Positions 24,348 to 36,882 of a stretch of 64,000 bases of DNA are shown here, piece by piece (positions within the stretch are counted from its first letter, which is position 1; each line of letters begins with the position of its first letter). This stretch comes from Strix aluco (Eukaryota > Chordata > Aves > Strigiformes > Strigidae), in assembly GCF_031877795.1 (NCBI RefSeq), contig NC_133939.1:3949698-4013697 (forward strand), given 5' to 3'. Both the position numbers and the translations under genes were made by a program. The notes beneath the pieces were generated by a model that searched no databases, had not been told where the DNA came from, and was given only the letters and a program-made list of their open reading frames with translations.

Positions 24348-25554
24348 AGATAGGAAAGAAAAAAAAAGCACCAGGTGGTGGCTCTGGCAGGGGATTTTTT
24401 TGTTTTTGTGTTCTTTTTTTTAACCTTCAGCCCAGCTGTGTCAAATGTTCACAGGACTGGGTAAGGAGAGAGATGATGATTGGGGTTTTAACTCATAGCT
24501 CTACAGAGAGTGCTCACTTTTGAATGTGAGTCCAAATCCCTTCCTTGCCTCGAGGGGAGGTAAAACTCGAGCAACCATGTTTCAAGAACCACAGAGTTTT
24601 TCTAGTCTGGGCTGTCCGGAAGCTTTCCCACAGAAACTTGGGTTATCAGCCAGGCATGGACCAGCACCATGCCTCCAACAAGCACCTGGATCTTCAGCTG
24701 AGGGTTCCTCACCTCCAGGGAGATGTTCATTTGAAAACATCTCCCACCAGCCTATCTCTGGGTCTCACTGAGTTAAAAGGTATGGGACCTAATAGCTCTG
24801 GAAGAGATTTTTCCAATTCTCCATACCAGGGAAAGGTAGTTTTTGTTAGGTGCCTTGGAGAAGCCACGCTTTGTTCAAAGGGGCTGCAATTGCTCCTGGA
24901 TGTCCTCTAATCCCTGGCTCCATCTCTGGCTCAGCCTGCTCTACAGAATACTCCTTAATGGACTGGCTCACTCCAGCTACATGCTTTATATCTCTTTAGC
25001 TCCATGAGCAGATGGAGTCGAGGGACAGCAGGATTTATATTTCTTGCTTGAGTTGCAGCTTGGCTAGGTGGAAATAAAAAACGAGAAAGAATGAGGAAAT
25101 GGCATCATAACAGCATTTACTTCATGGGCTTTGGAACCTCTATATTCTACCTGGGTAGTGTTTGCAGTTGTCAGTATTAATCCCATGCCTTCCTCCCCAG
25201 CTGAAGAGGAGGCGGCCCAGAGGGACAGTTCTCCTCCCTAGACCATCTGATGGATGGAAGGGAGCTTCCAGAAGCGTGGTGAAATACTCAGCTGGCGAAG
25301 TCTGTACATCAGTGCCGATTTATACTGGCAGATAGTCTGGCCCAGACCATTTCCTTCAGGGCACACAAAGGAAAACCAGGAAATGCTTCTGACCTCTGAG
25401 GGCTTTGAAGGGAGAGAAAAGGAGGCAGAGGTATGAAAGCAAGCAGGGAGATTGACAAGAGCTTGGGAAGGAGCAGCACAATAGGCTCCTAAACTCCCTG
25501 CCTTTCTCTGCAGTTCATGCAGTCAAAGAGGAAAAGGAAAACCAGGAGAGGGAG

Positions 25555-25850
25555 GGAGTTATAATGAATGTGAAAGCTTCCCGATTAATTAATTACCCCT
25601 TTTATTTTGTGAAAAAGAGACTAGAAATATCCACGTCTGCTCCGCTTGGAAGGCAACCCTGGCACTTGCTCTGAACTTCCCCCCCACCCCACCTGCGCAT
25701 GGGGATAATTAATCCATTACGTGATGGATCAGGCCGCGCCGCCGTAAAAAAAGAGAGATCTATTTCTCCTTCGCTTTTCCCCTCCTCCCCAAAGAGACAT
25801 CTGAAACATATCATGTAATAAATGTTTCTTGGATGGAAGGAGAGGTATTG
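25555..25850. promoter_or_regulatory. AT-rich block with paired homeodomain sites
   Basis: Contains cccgattaattaattacccc and, about 120 bases later, ataattaatccattacg, combining TAATTAAT and TAATCC cores, followed by 'atcatgtaataaatg'. A CpG-bearing core (gccgcgccgccg) lies in between. Candidate enhancer from motif content alone. Confidence 0.33.
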
Positions 25851-27549
25851 TTCTCTTGCTGTGGAAACAACCCCGCCGGTGGGGCCAGCCAGGAGGGAGC
25901 AGGGCCGGATACTTCACTCGGCAGCTCTTATGATATCCTGTACGGCAGGGCGGCCTCTGAAGGACACATTTCATGATATTCCCTTTGAAAAGCGGTGCTC
26001 AGAAAAGGGCAGGGTGAACTGGCTCTAACCGAAAGAGGCAAGCTCAGGCTGCTCCCCAGGATGTCTCGAGAGTCAGAGGTGGGTTCCCCCCTGCACCCAC
26101 GGCGCTACCTGGCACACAGTAGGACACCTCTGGGACTGGGGAGGTCACCCCAAGTCCATCGCAACACACCCAACAGAGCATCTCCGACCAAGCCTCTCCA
26201 ACCCCGCACCCCAGCCAGTGCAAACAGCACAGCCCTCCCCGTCACACCCTGCCGGTGCATGGCCGGGGTCGGGAGCAGCTGCTTTGCACAACTCTGGGCA
26301 AAGATCACCCTTTCTACAGGCATCCCTCCTTCTGTTCGACACTTTGCTTCTGATCCAAAGGACCTAAAAATGAGCTGCAGTGAACTCACTGTTTCCAGTT
26401 ATAATAGACTTGATCACCTTCCAGCAAGTATCATGTTTTTTTTTTTCTATTCCTGGCCAGCCACAATCACTATCTGGGGCAAGATATTTCACCCTTACAC
26501 ACCTTTTTCACATCCTCTCCCCGCCACCTACCTGCTACACTGCCACACACTCAGAAGAGCAGGAGCTCTTTTGTTGTGCTCAAATTGCACAAAGCCCGCT
26601 TCATCAGGGTATGGATTTTCACATCCTCACTAATTAAAAAAAAAGCACGTGCCGTGTCTTCATGACCCTTTGCTGGTATTTATGTGGAGCACAACAAGCT
26701 ATTACCTTACAGGTTTCTCGTGGAGAATGGGGTAGGTTGTCCGTTACCTGCCCAAGACCCTTTGCTCAGCAATATGTTGGTACCCTCAAAGCATGAAAAT
26801 TGGATGAGATCAGAGCCACCCAGTGCTGATCTCACCCCTGATCCCAGCATTCCATTTGCATCAGTTTATCAGAAACATTTCTTCTTTCTGCTGACATCCA
26901 AATATTTTTGGCACGAAGGAGCTGCTGACATTTATTCCTGAATTGCCACAGTGCAGGAGTTTTGGCTAAGACTAGCATTACATAGGAAGAGTGAAGAGAC
27001 CTTGTTACTTGGTGAAGATACATCTTCTACAGTCTATCAGTCTAGATTAGACTTGGGTCACTTCCTCTATTCATTTCCCCAGATGATTTTTTTTAAGACT
27101 CTTTCAAAGAAACACTTGAGCTCAGTACAATGTTCTTGATTGCAACCAGAACTGGCTGAAAAATGCTGAACTAATTAAAAGAAATTTTCTTTTTCATTCC
27201 TTCCTCAAAACATTTCCAGGGTTTTTGGTCAGTACTTGGAACTGTGAACCCCCCTTCCTTGGGGGGTGTGGTTTGGAGAAAGGAGGTCCATGTTTGCAGA
27301 GAAAAGAAACAATCGGAAAAGTTTTTTCCACAGTGTCAGCAGCATTTTGAAAGCCTGTGAGTTGATCTTACGGCTGCAAAATGACTTCTCTGTCTATCAA
27401 AGACACAGGGATGTCACAACGCCTCTTTATGTTTTCACCAAGACACCTCTCACAGCAACATCCAGGCCGTGGTGAACAGTTCCCCTACCTCTCCATCAGC
27501 ACGTGCTCTGAGCAGATCCCAAAGCTCTCAAAGAGCAGTTAGCATCATT

Positions 27550-27625
27550 AATCGTATCTCCTGCCTGGGGAAACTGAGGCACAGGGTGGCAGTGGCTCCC
27601 ACAGCAGCAGAGATCTGCCACCTCC
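27550..27625 (-). repeat. MIR-like ancient SINE relic, minus orientation
   Basis: The stretch 'ggggaaactgaggcacagg', followed by 'ggcagtggctcccacagcag', resembles the reversed MIR core, where 'gaaactgaggcacagagagg' is followed by a 'gtcacacagc' segment. It is short and diverged; L2 or chance similarity cannot be excluded. Confidence 0.38.
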
Positions 27626-28249
27626 CAAGTCTCCATGAGGAGTTCTGCACACTAAACCACAATGGGGTGTCCCACCGCCTGCCACACACAAACCTCCACA
27701 TCCACCTTTAAGCACGTGCTGCCCAGCCAGACCCCACCCCAAAGCCACGATGCGCTGCAGAGCCCGGCGGGACCAGCTGTTCCTCCACGCCATCATCTCC
27801 TCCTGAGGCTCTCACTGGCCAATTCCTCCTTGCCAGCATCTTTCTCCGTGGCTTCCAGGAAGACAGCATATTTCATCTCAAACAAGAAGCAAAACAAACA
27901 ACCACCCACCCAAGATGCCCAAGCTCTCTGGCAGAGGGGAGAGGTTTCCGCATTGCTCATTTTCTTCCCTGTCGAATTAACGCAAGCTAAACAATCTTCT
28001 TTCTTCCCCGTGCTTTTCTCCTCCAGGCAGCCCCCCCTCCCCTTTCTTTCTTTTCCATTTCAACTACCTCAAGCAGAAGGCCCTTCGAGGCACTAGCGAC
28101 TTCAAAGACACTAGGTCCAATGTGCAGCAAGTGATAAAAACCTACACAGCATGTGTTGGGCAAATTAATATCCCCTCCAGAGCCACCAGTCCTCAGTCCC
28201 AGCAGCACTATAATGAGATGTTATACTGAAGGGGAGGGGAAACTCGATG
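27626..28249. other. Unique non-coding DNA
   Basis: Nothing recognised in this stretch. Confidence 0.5.
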
Positions 28250-28400
28250 CAGAAGGGGAGATGTATTTAATGTATGCAAATTGACTAGCATGCAAATTGC
28301 CACTGAGTTAAAAATAACACATTGCATGAGGAGTCCATCTTTTAAAACATTTGTTTATTCATTAGGGTAATATCTATTATCAGCCTCCTTGTTTCCTTAC
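28250..28400. promoter_or_regulatory. AT-rich block with two POU octamers
   Basis: Perfect ATGCAAAT octamers lie at 28274-28281 and 28290-28297, each followed by TG, in the same orientation with a 16-base period. AT-rich flanks contain gtttattcattag and ttaaaaataac. Octamer pairs bind POU factors (OCT/BRN). This is a compact enhancer candidate. Confidence 0.38.
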
Positions 28401-31400
28401 ACATCAAGTGCTCACTTTTAGGGAAGTTTGTGTTTTGCATATTTGGGGGGGTTACTGCGATTTCCCACTCATGTCAGCCACTGCACAGCAATACTAGTTC
28501 CTTCCCCTTCCCGTTTCTTCATTCCTGCTTGTAGGCTGCAGGGATTAAAGTCACCTTTCCTCTCAGGGAGATGCTAGAGAAAGTGATGAACTTCAAGGAC
28601 ATAAGCTGTCCCAGCCACCCAGACCAGCTCCTGCTAGACGGAGCCTTCCCCAGGGCTGGACCAGAGCATCTGTCCAGGCTGGGCTTGGATCAGGTTGGCC
28701 AAATTGGATCGAAGGCACAATGCCAGCCTTGGCTTCTGAGAAATCACAGTGTAAACTCCTCCTCCCAGCCTGAGCTGTGCAAGGCAGCCTTTCCTCCTGA
28801 AGGCTCAGCACAATTAATTAGTATTAGAGTCCTACTGGCAAAGTTAAGCACTGGGATAGTTACTGACAGAGGCCAGTGCATCAGACTGATCCTGGCTGAC
28901 TGATCTCATAGCAAATCTACTGCTGATCATACCTGGCATTGCAAAGGAGCAATGAGGTCATCAAATAAGTGCAGTAAGGATGGTAGCTTGCTGTTTCAAG
29001 ACAATGGCTGCATATTAAGTCCTACTGCCTGGAGAGGCATTCGGACACTAAAAGCACTTGCTTTGTCCAGCATTTTGATACTGAGGCTTTTTGTCTGCAG
29101 CAGGTGTAGGAAGGATCCCAAATGGGAAGTATTTCTCTCCTACACACATCTAGAGCAGTTCTTCATCCAACCTTGCTGGAGTATGTCCAGCAGTTTTTAG
29201 ACACACAATGCCTTGGGAGGTAGAAGGTGGGGGTACATTCATTGGACTCAAGCACAGAGACAGAGGGGGCCTGGCGAGCTGCAGAGGTCTTACACAGAGC
29301 TCATGGTGCAGAAGAGGACTGGCAACTAGACAGAAGCTTCACCCATTCCCAAGCAAGAGAACATTCCAGACAAAACTCTGCTTTAGCTGTAAACACTGGG
29401 CCAGGGTCAGAGCTGCTGTGGCTGGACCATTTCCAGGTCCCGGAGGAGCATGTTCTGGGGTTCCTTTTTTTGATCCTTTATATTACTCAGCCAAAAATTG
29501 ACACAGTTACAGTGTTAGTACAACCCTCCAGCACCTGCCAATAAGCAGATTTATTACTTCACTAGTTAACTCTGCCCCTCTTCAGAACATCGTTCTTCTG
29601 TCCTGTTCATGGCAAGAGTTGTAAATGTTATATAGAGACTCAAAGGAGTCTAACTACAGCAATTACTATTATTCATTTTATTTCAGCTAGAACCCTAAAT
29701 CAGCACACAAATGGATATTCACACTGCTGAGAACCGGGCTTATCATTCAAATGACAGGCAGGCAAAGAGGGAGCAGCAGAGCTGGGCTCCCCTCTCCAAG
29801 CGCTTCCTGCTGGGAACAGGCTGCTCCCTTTCTGCACCTCCAAGGGACAGACCTGTGCAGGGACAGTGATGGAAATCCATCCTCTTAGCAGCCAGCATTA
29901 ACCTCTGTGTGGACATGGTGACTCCAGATTCAAGTGGCCATTGCTCAGTTTAATGTGAGCTGCTTTAATTTGACATAATTTGCTATGTGAGTAAATAAAC
30001 CAAACCAAATAAAGGTTAATGACTGTGAACGAGTGTCTCCCCAGAGGTGAGTGATCCACTTGGAGTTTACCTATCAAGTCAACACAGATTAGCAACAGCC
30101 CACTGGCAGACACCATCTCTCATCCCTCTGCCTGGAGCTTCAGCTCCAAAGAGCTATGGTATGAGAAGAGCCCACCGAGTCCTGGGTGGGAGCAAGATAC
30201 CAGAGTCAGGGGGTGACGCTTAATTTAGACAGGAGCAAAGATCACAAGTTGGGCCAGCAAGAGCACTTACCCCCCACTACGCAACATCTTACTTCCAGGA
30301 TCTCTTAACTAAACCAAGATTAAGCTCGCCAAGAGATGGGAATGGAGCAGGTCAGAGAGAAGATGTTCATATGGCCACTTCCCACACACAGCGATGTGGC
30401 AGAGCACACACAGAGCAGCTCACTCCAGCTACCAGGCTACGGCAAAACTAGCGTCAGTTGAAGGCAGTTGAAGTTCAAGACTTGTCATGGAGATGCAGAT
30501 AATGCTGCAGTGATGGAGACACCTCGCAACACCCAGTCCCCTTCACTGGGGAAGGCTGGAAGAGACAGGCTCTTCAACCCCTGTACAACAACAAACTCAG
30601 CTGGGATGTGGGTGAGGGTAAACCAGCATCAAAACACAGGGCCACCAAGCAGCAAAACAGGATTAAACAGATTCATGGATGGTAGATCAAAAGAAAACAA
30701 CCAAACCAGAGCCTAGAGGGACAAAGCAGAAAGGTACCTTCTAATACCCCTTCCAATGACTGCGTATGCTGGGCACAAGTGGAATGGATGGCAAGAGAAG
30801 CTAGACCCATGTGCTGTTTCCACAGGGCACCTGCTGACGAAGCACTGGTCCAGATGAACCACTGGTTTGGTTCAGCAAGGCATTTCTTATGTCCCAAATA
30901 GTCCAGCATGTGGGCTGCTCCTCCCCACCCCAAGCCATCTCCAAGCCTTCTGTCCCCCAGGAAGCGTATCCCCCCTGCTGTGGCAGGCAGGAGTGTCTCA
31001 CCCACCTATTCAGAAGAGGATAAAGAACAGTACTTACATTACGGCAGCCGGTCTTTCAACTTTCTCTGAGCTCGTTCAAGTCAGATGCTTATTTCATGCG
31101 CTGCCCAGGCAATCCCCCTCTCCCTACCCTGTGCCCTGTCCCCACCAGTTTGTCATTTCCAGTGACGTTCCCTCAGTGGTGACCGAGAGCTGGTGGCTAT
31201 CTCCTTCCATCATGGAGGGTTAAGGTGAATGGTCCTGCCAGGTGGTGCATTTTTCAGAGGATGAATAGAGACTGAGCACAGCATGGCCCTGAATCTCAAT
31301 GAGCTGCCACCCTACTGCAAATGTTCACTAATGTTTTCCCAGTGTCAATCACACATAAACAGATTATCCTTCCAAACCTGAAGCATGTGGGCCACCTCTG

Positions 31401-33060
31401 TTTCCAATTCATGAAGCTCCAGCAGCTGCCGGTGAGAAAATGCAGAATAAGGAGCACGCTTGGACGTTGTGTAGTGCTACACCTGCTCCCCTCACTGCAC
31501 ACTCAGGTTGAACATGCCTTCCTAAGTGTAGGAGTTTATCCAGGAGTTCCAAGGCACAGGCTAATCTCACCACAGAGCTCATCTAATCCCAAAGGCCATT
31601 TAATTTCTGTCTGGTATACCAAACCAAACTAGTTTGTTTAGCCAACAGCTACCAGCAAGAGTTGCTGTTGACCTGTTGTGTGAAGACCACTCGGAGTTGC
31701 TAAGAAATTTGCTTCCCCGTGAACTCAGTGTCCTCTATCAGCTAAGTCCTGCTCCAATTTCTTGACCTAACACACAGCCAGCCAGCTATCCCAGGCCAAA
31801 GACAGACCAACCTCCTTGCTCTTAGATGAATATTCTTGGTTTTTCCATTCACTAGCACCAATGACTGCAGTAGGGACTGCAATCTTGAGACTTAAAGGTT
31901 AGAGTATGTTGGCTGGTGAATTTGAGCTCATCCCAAATTAGGTAGTGGTATCAGGAATTCCTAATTTCTCTGCAAGGTCTGTTCTCTGCTAGCATTGCTA
32001 AACAGCCTGGATATGTTCCCCACCAAACGGCACAAACTGGAATGCTTCCTAATTAACTGCACAGGAGAAGATAAAAATTCCCTGCTCTCCCCAATCCCGC
32101 AAAAGTCAGAGATGAAAAGAAAGCCGCTGCTCAAGCCTGACACCAGGGCAGGGGGAGACAGAGCAGCCGTGATGAAACACATACTCACCAGTGCAATAAT
32201 TTCAGCTTAATCACTGAGGGCACGTTAGGTGGCCATTTTCATAAGGTGGAGCATGCCCACAGGACCAAATAACGGGGCCTGAAAATTAGAAACGTCACAG
32301 CTCAAAGCACAAGGATATGCTCTGCAAAACTCTAATTGCACAGTGCTGGGCAGCAGGCAGGATGGGCAAACAGCTGGCAGAGCAAACCAGGTCACCTCCA
32401 GGCCTGCTGTTCCCTGACCTGGGCACTTCAACCACGGCATCCTTTTCCAGATCCATTAATTCCTGCAAAACACAGCAATTCTGAAGAATGGCAGAGAGAA
32501 AACAATGCAGCTTACTAATGCCCATCACATACCACAGCCCGAAGCCTGCACTGAGCTCTCCACCAGCCCCACACCTAATTCTCAGGTGCTAGATTCAGAG
32601 AGGATCTTATTTTTGAAAGGATCTGCTACAGCTCATGACCTTTCATTTGGGATCACGAAGGTCACAGCTAAAGGAGACGCCAGGCTCCTCGTGGCTGTCA
32701 TTTTTCCAGCTCCTTGCTGAAGCTGTTTCATCGTGGCTGCTCTGGTTGCAGAAGTCGTTGCTCGGTTCAGCTCCCAGTTTTCCTTCCTGCTGCCCAAACG
32801 CAGCACGCCCGTTATGATGGGGAAATCAGGGTACTGCAGCAGTAATGAATTATTGCTCACAAAAAGTGAATCGCGCCCCGAAGATCCAGGGTGAAGTGAC
32901 CTCCATGAATATCTTCACACATGCTTCCTTTGAGGATTTGGTGTCTAAGCACAAAGGCTGCACAATAAACCAGAGATTAATGCAGAGCAGAACAGAGTAT
33001 TCCTAGGCGAGAATACAAAGCAGAACAAAGGCTACCTTGTCATATCTTTGGTTCCTTTCA
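28401..33060. other. Unique non-coding DNA
   Basis: No gene or clear repeat is recognised. Open frames of about 100-110 codons on both strands (28571-28903, 30673-31005) lack any resemblance to known families. Confidence 0.5.
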
Positions 33061-33065
33061 CATAC

Positions 33066-33093
33066 TTTTATTTTATTTATTTATTTTATTTTA
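33066..33093. repeat. (TTTA)n-type microsatellite
   Basis: An imperfect run of TTTA/TTTTA units, about 28 bases. Confidence 0.75.
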
Positions 33094-34239
33094 GGAAAAA
33101 CTTACTATGCCCAACGCCCAGCTTTCAACCCTGACTTTGCAAAACACAGGAATGCTAGAGTAGCCTTCCTCCTTTGCAGGAAAACAAAGCTCCTGGAGAG
33201 TCAAGACCACAGCAGACTCTCCAGGCAGCCAACATGCCTTCCCTCATGCCACTTCCAGAGGGTCTAGCCAGGCAGGGTAACTCAGGAACTCTACCACTTA
33301 ATGCCAGTCATCTGCACCAAGGTATAGAGAGCCCTGGCACTGGTCATTCAGCAAACCCGTTAACTACTTTGACCCTTAGCAGGAGCCAGGGAAGGCGTTT
33401 TGGGATCACTGTTCCACCCAGCTTCAAAACATGGCCAGAGAAGCAGAGCCAAGAGCAAGTGGGAAAGCAGAGCTGCACACTGGGGTTCCACACTGCATCT
33501 TAGCAGAAGGTGATTTATGCAAGTCCTTCTTGGCACAGCATCCTCTGTGCCTTGCTCTGCTTACAAAACATGCAGAAGGCCAGTCAAAAGCAGTTGCTGT
33601 AGAATATTATTTTCCTTTCACAAAAATACTTTCAAGGTCTTCCCCTCACATCCACACAGCATGGAATGATCTCCCAGAAGCTGCTGGTAGATGTTCACGC
33701 ACACTGTGACGAGCCATAGCAGAGAGCTACCAGCACACTCCGGGGGCCAAGCAAAGAACCCACACTAACAAGGGTAGGTTGATCAGCTGGTAAATATGTG
33801 CTGCCCAACAACTTCATTTTATTGAGCTTCTCTCATCCATGTTTCACAATCAAGCACACTGCAGAGTATCTATGGCAAAGGTCTTTAATTAAGATAATAC
33901 AGATTTTGAGGCTTTTTTTATTTGTAATGGACAAGAAATGAGGTAGTACTTGCACTGGATGGGTTGTGGAAGGTGAAGCATCTCTGTCTGTGTGAGGAGG
34001 CACCAGGGAGAGGCGGCTCATACAGCAAGTGAACATGGAAGGACTTGCAGCTGCACAGCAGGCTTAGGAAGGGCGCCTGTCTGCAGCACCGGTTAAGCAC
34101 TGGTGAGAGGATACACCAAGAGGAACACAGAAACACAAACGCTCTTGAGTCTATTTTTTAAACCACAGCAAAGAGTAGAAAGAGCTCTCATGAATTTCAG
34201 TGACAGAGGAGCTTGCATGCCAATACAATGGTTGGTTCT
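33094..34239. other. Unique non-coding DNA
   Basis: The segment near 33655-33700 (catggaatgatctcccag) faintly recalls CR1 ORF2 tails but is too short to call. Nothing else is recognised. Confidence 0.45.
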
Positions 34240-34500
34240 GACCTACTGACATTTCTACAGGCCCACAATTCGTACGTGGGGGCTGTCACTTTAAATTTGA
34301 ATTGTCTGATTTTTCTATCATAACAGCCTGATATTTTTTGCTGGTGAAGACTAAACATTTACAAACCTAAACTCTCGCCAACAAAGGCATTCTGTTCCAG
34401 AATTTTCTTGGGTTTTTGTTCTGTTTTTAAACAGTTTTAGAAATCATTGCCCAACACTTTAATTTCTGTTATTAAAAGAAGCGACACAATAAAAAGATAT
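34240..34500. promoter_or_regulatory. AT-rich candidate conserved non-coding element
   Basis: Contains gctgtcactttaaatttgaa, gaattgtctgatttttc, taacagcctgatatttttt and ctttaatttctgttattaaa. The combination of TGTCA (MEIS/TALE-like), ATTGT (SOX-like) and TTAAT cores in unique sequence makes it a reasonable enhancer candidate. Conservation is not visible here. Confidence 0.33.
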
Positions 34501-34723
34501 ACAAACGAGGGGACAGGCCACAGACGTTCACTGTTAATGTTCAAGGGTATTCAGTGACAGGTTTGAAAGTGGCTGAGAGCATTTGCTGGAAACACAAAGG
34601 ATAATAGCACAGTAACTCCAGACAAGGACAGGTCACCAATCTATAGGAAATATGTTTTCTTGGTAAACTAATGGGGGGGTCAACAACTTCATGCAAGCAA
34701 ACGTGGGGTTGCAAACAGATATT

Positions 34724-34750
34724 AAAAAAAATATATATATATATATATAT
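34724..34750. repeat. A-run plus (AT)10 microsatellite
   Basis: A run of A residues leads into ten AT dinucleotides (34731-34750). Likely length-variable. Confidence 0.85.
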
Positions 34751-35221
34751 GCAAGACAAACACTCACTCAATGTGGCAGCACCTCTCCTCCAGCCAGAGG
34801 AGCCAACTCCACGCTACTCAAACATGTAGAGAGCTGCAAACAAAAAATGAGCCCAGGAAAGAAGCAACCCGCTCACCACTTAACAAGCATTTGTCATCCT
34901 TAAGTACTTGACAACCCACATGCATGCAACAACATCTCCAAGTGCAATGCACTTCACTGGGATGTAGAGAAGGGTTTAGTGAGCCCTGTTTGGGGCAGCG
35001 AGCAAAGGTCAGGGTAGATATCTGACTAAACGCAAGCTTCCAGCATCAAGCTGAGGCTAAACACAATTTATCTACCTGGTGGGGTATAAAGGGAGTTGCA
35101 TTTCACATTGCTACCTGGTGCTGGCAAGAACATTGTGTCCATTTTTTTTATTCACACTTCCAAAAAAAAGTGAAGTCAGAAATGAAGAGTTCAGATAATA
35201 GCTACAATAATAATTTAGGGT
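34751..35221. other. Unique non-coding DNA
   Basis: Nothing recognised between the AT microsatellite and the next repeat relic. Confidence 0.5.
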
Positions 35222-35445
35222 GTGAAAAACCAGCCTTAGCGTGAAAACCTTAAGGAGTTCAGTCAATTTAGTTTCCTAAGAAGAAGGTTAAAAAGCAACT
35301 TGACTCTGGTCCATGCAATCCTACACAAAACAATTTCTGATATTAGTGGCTCTTTAATCTTGCTAACGGCAATCCAACCGCCGGGGGCTGGAGCTTGAAA
35401 TGTCCAGAAACAGACCTTAGGTGAAAATTATTGCCATATGGGTCT
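35222..35445 (+). repeat. Ancient CR1/L3-like LINE relic, plus orientation
   Basis: The order 'aagaagaaggttaaaaagc', 'aacttgactctggtcca', 'gtggctctttaatcttgc', 'aacggcaatccaaccgcc', 'gggctggagcttgaaatg' follows that of ancient amniote CR1 elements (an ORF2 tail segment with 'ggctcttcaatctagcagac ... atccaatggctggaagttgaag'). Divergence is far greater than in the avian CR1 copies elsewhere here, so the insertion probably predates birds. Ends are approximate. Confidence 0.65.
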
Positions 35446-36224
35446 GTGACATTTAGATGTCTTTCCAGAATAGATGTTCCCACTCGATTACAAGTGGTTG
35501 TCCACGCGACCAAAATGCAGGGGTCGCATCCTCCTGCCTGAGTTATGCAGAAGCCAAAGCAGCTCTCCCTGATTTCCCCAAAGCCCCATCCCAGCTCCAG
35601 AGATGATGGTACAGACCAGTCCAGACCCTACACAGGTTGCACAAAGCAGGGTGAGAAGGTCGTCCAGACCATACAGCTGCAGGAGTCTCTGCTTTTGGGG
35701 CATTAGTTGCAGGACACAAGCAGACAAACAAGGACACGTGTATGGCTGAGCTGCTGTGGCACAGCAAAGGGAACCCCAAAAGGGGAGGAGATCTCCAGCA
35801 CCTTTGCATTAGAGTCACTGCCAGAAGGGAGTGGCCAGAGTGGGCAACCTGGCAATTCCTGTGGACAGAGAGATGGAGAGACCAGGCTGGGAGCAATGAG
35901 ATAAATACTGGAGATAGATGATGCATTGCATACCCCACACACAATATATAGCTGCTTGACTCTATTAGGTAGATGGATGGCAGGGAATTTAAGAAGAGAA
36001 ATAGATTTTTTACTAAGCTAATTAGCTAAAAAGGCTTGTCTGGAAACGCGGGCCCCATTGTGTCTGAAGTCTGCTGACATACAGCTCAGAGCAACATTTT
36101 TCTTCCCTGTTATTGCTCTGCCTCCCAAAGCATCCCTCACAGGCATGTAGAGGGGGATGGTGATCCCTGCAGCAAACCACTGGCACCCAAGCCACCCAAC
36201 AAGATGCTTAAGTCACACAGTAAA
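35446..36224. other. Unique non-coding DNA between two ancient LINE relics
   Basis: No gene recognised. The frames at 35488-35944 on both strands conflict and have no domain. Confidence 0.5.
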
Positions 36225-36352
36225 TACACGCGTGTGTCTGTGTATACATATATAGATGCACACACTTGCATGTATATGCATGCATCTACATATATATGCA
36301 AACATACGTTACTTATACATGCATTATATATGTGTATATATTGGTATATAAA
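36225..36352. repeat. Degenerate TA/TG/CA-rich microsatellite
   Basis: About 130 bases of mixed TATA, TGTG, CACA and ATGCATGC units (for example gcatgtatatgcatgcatc). Alternating purine-pyrimidine composition could favour Z-DNA or cruciforms. Probably length-polymorphic. Confidence 0.8.
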
Positions 36353-36464
36353 ACAATAAAAACCATGGAAGAGCAAAGTTTGCAATCAAAACCAGTTTGC
36401 TGCTTCACATTAGCCTGCCCCTTAATTTAAAAGCCAAACAGGGGGTACTTGATGAAACAGAAAG

Positions 36465-36882
36465 GCTGTAGATCTGAGAGAAATAAAAGAAAAATACGAC
36501 TTCGCCCAGCACAATCATTTGTGGAATCCACTACCTCAGGAAGTCATGGAGACGCACACCAGTGGAACAGACATTTTAAGGGACTGGATAATTTTATGAG
36601 CATTAATAACATTTGCAGCTATGCAAGCTAATAAAATGTTACAAGGGTAATCAAACTTCATGCTTCAACGTGTAAGTTGATCACCTGTGAGCACTGGGAA
36701 GGAATTTCCTCTCTGGTGCTGTTGCACTGAGCAAGTAGCCAGCTGCGCCACGGGGGCACTTTTTTAAAAAAAAAAAATTAAAAAAATAAAAAAAATCAGT
36801 GTCACTGCTGCTGCTTCTATATCTTCGATTTGGTTTTCTCCTTCTGCAGTAGCTGGCACTCACCAAAGAGACTAAGCTCACA
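36465..36882 (+). repeat. Ancient CR1/L3-like LINE 3' end, plus orientation
   Basis: The series 'gtggaatccactacctcagg', 'gggactggataattttatga', 'cttcatgcttcaacgtg', 'actgggaaggaatttcctc' and, after an A-rich interruption at about 36766-36797, 'ctatatcttcgatttgg' and 'gcagtagctggcactcac' follows the order of the 3' end of old amniote CR1 elements ('aggaagaaacttcccctctgg ... atcttcctctgaagcatctgg'). The A-rich patch is a later expansion or insertion. It may be the continuation of the relic at 35222, split by the microsatellite and about 1 kb of other DNA. Confidence 0.65.

Larger units (their letters stand above)
23289..27549. other. Unique non-coding DNA with homopolymer runs
   Basis: Holds a T17 run (23756-23772), an A13G16 pair (24319-24347) and AT-rich blocks. 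The 212-codon frame at 25995-26633 has no domain; its length reflects a stop-poor, GC-richer patch. Confidence 0.5.

Noticed and set aside
25995..26633. 212-codon plus-strand open frame
   Set aside because: Composition-driven; includes a T-run-encoded FFFF stretch and has no recognisable family.
33640..33715. CR1-like phrase 'catggaatgatctcccag'
   Set aside because: Only about 20 bases resemble CR1 and the flanks do not; below what can be supported by eye.
36225..36352. Possible CRISPR-like or satellite array
   Set aside because: The units are degenerate dinucleotides without spacers; an ordinary microsatellite.
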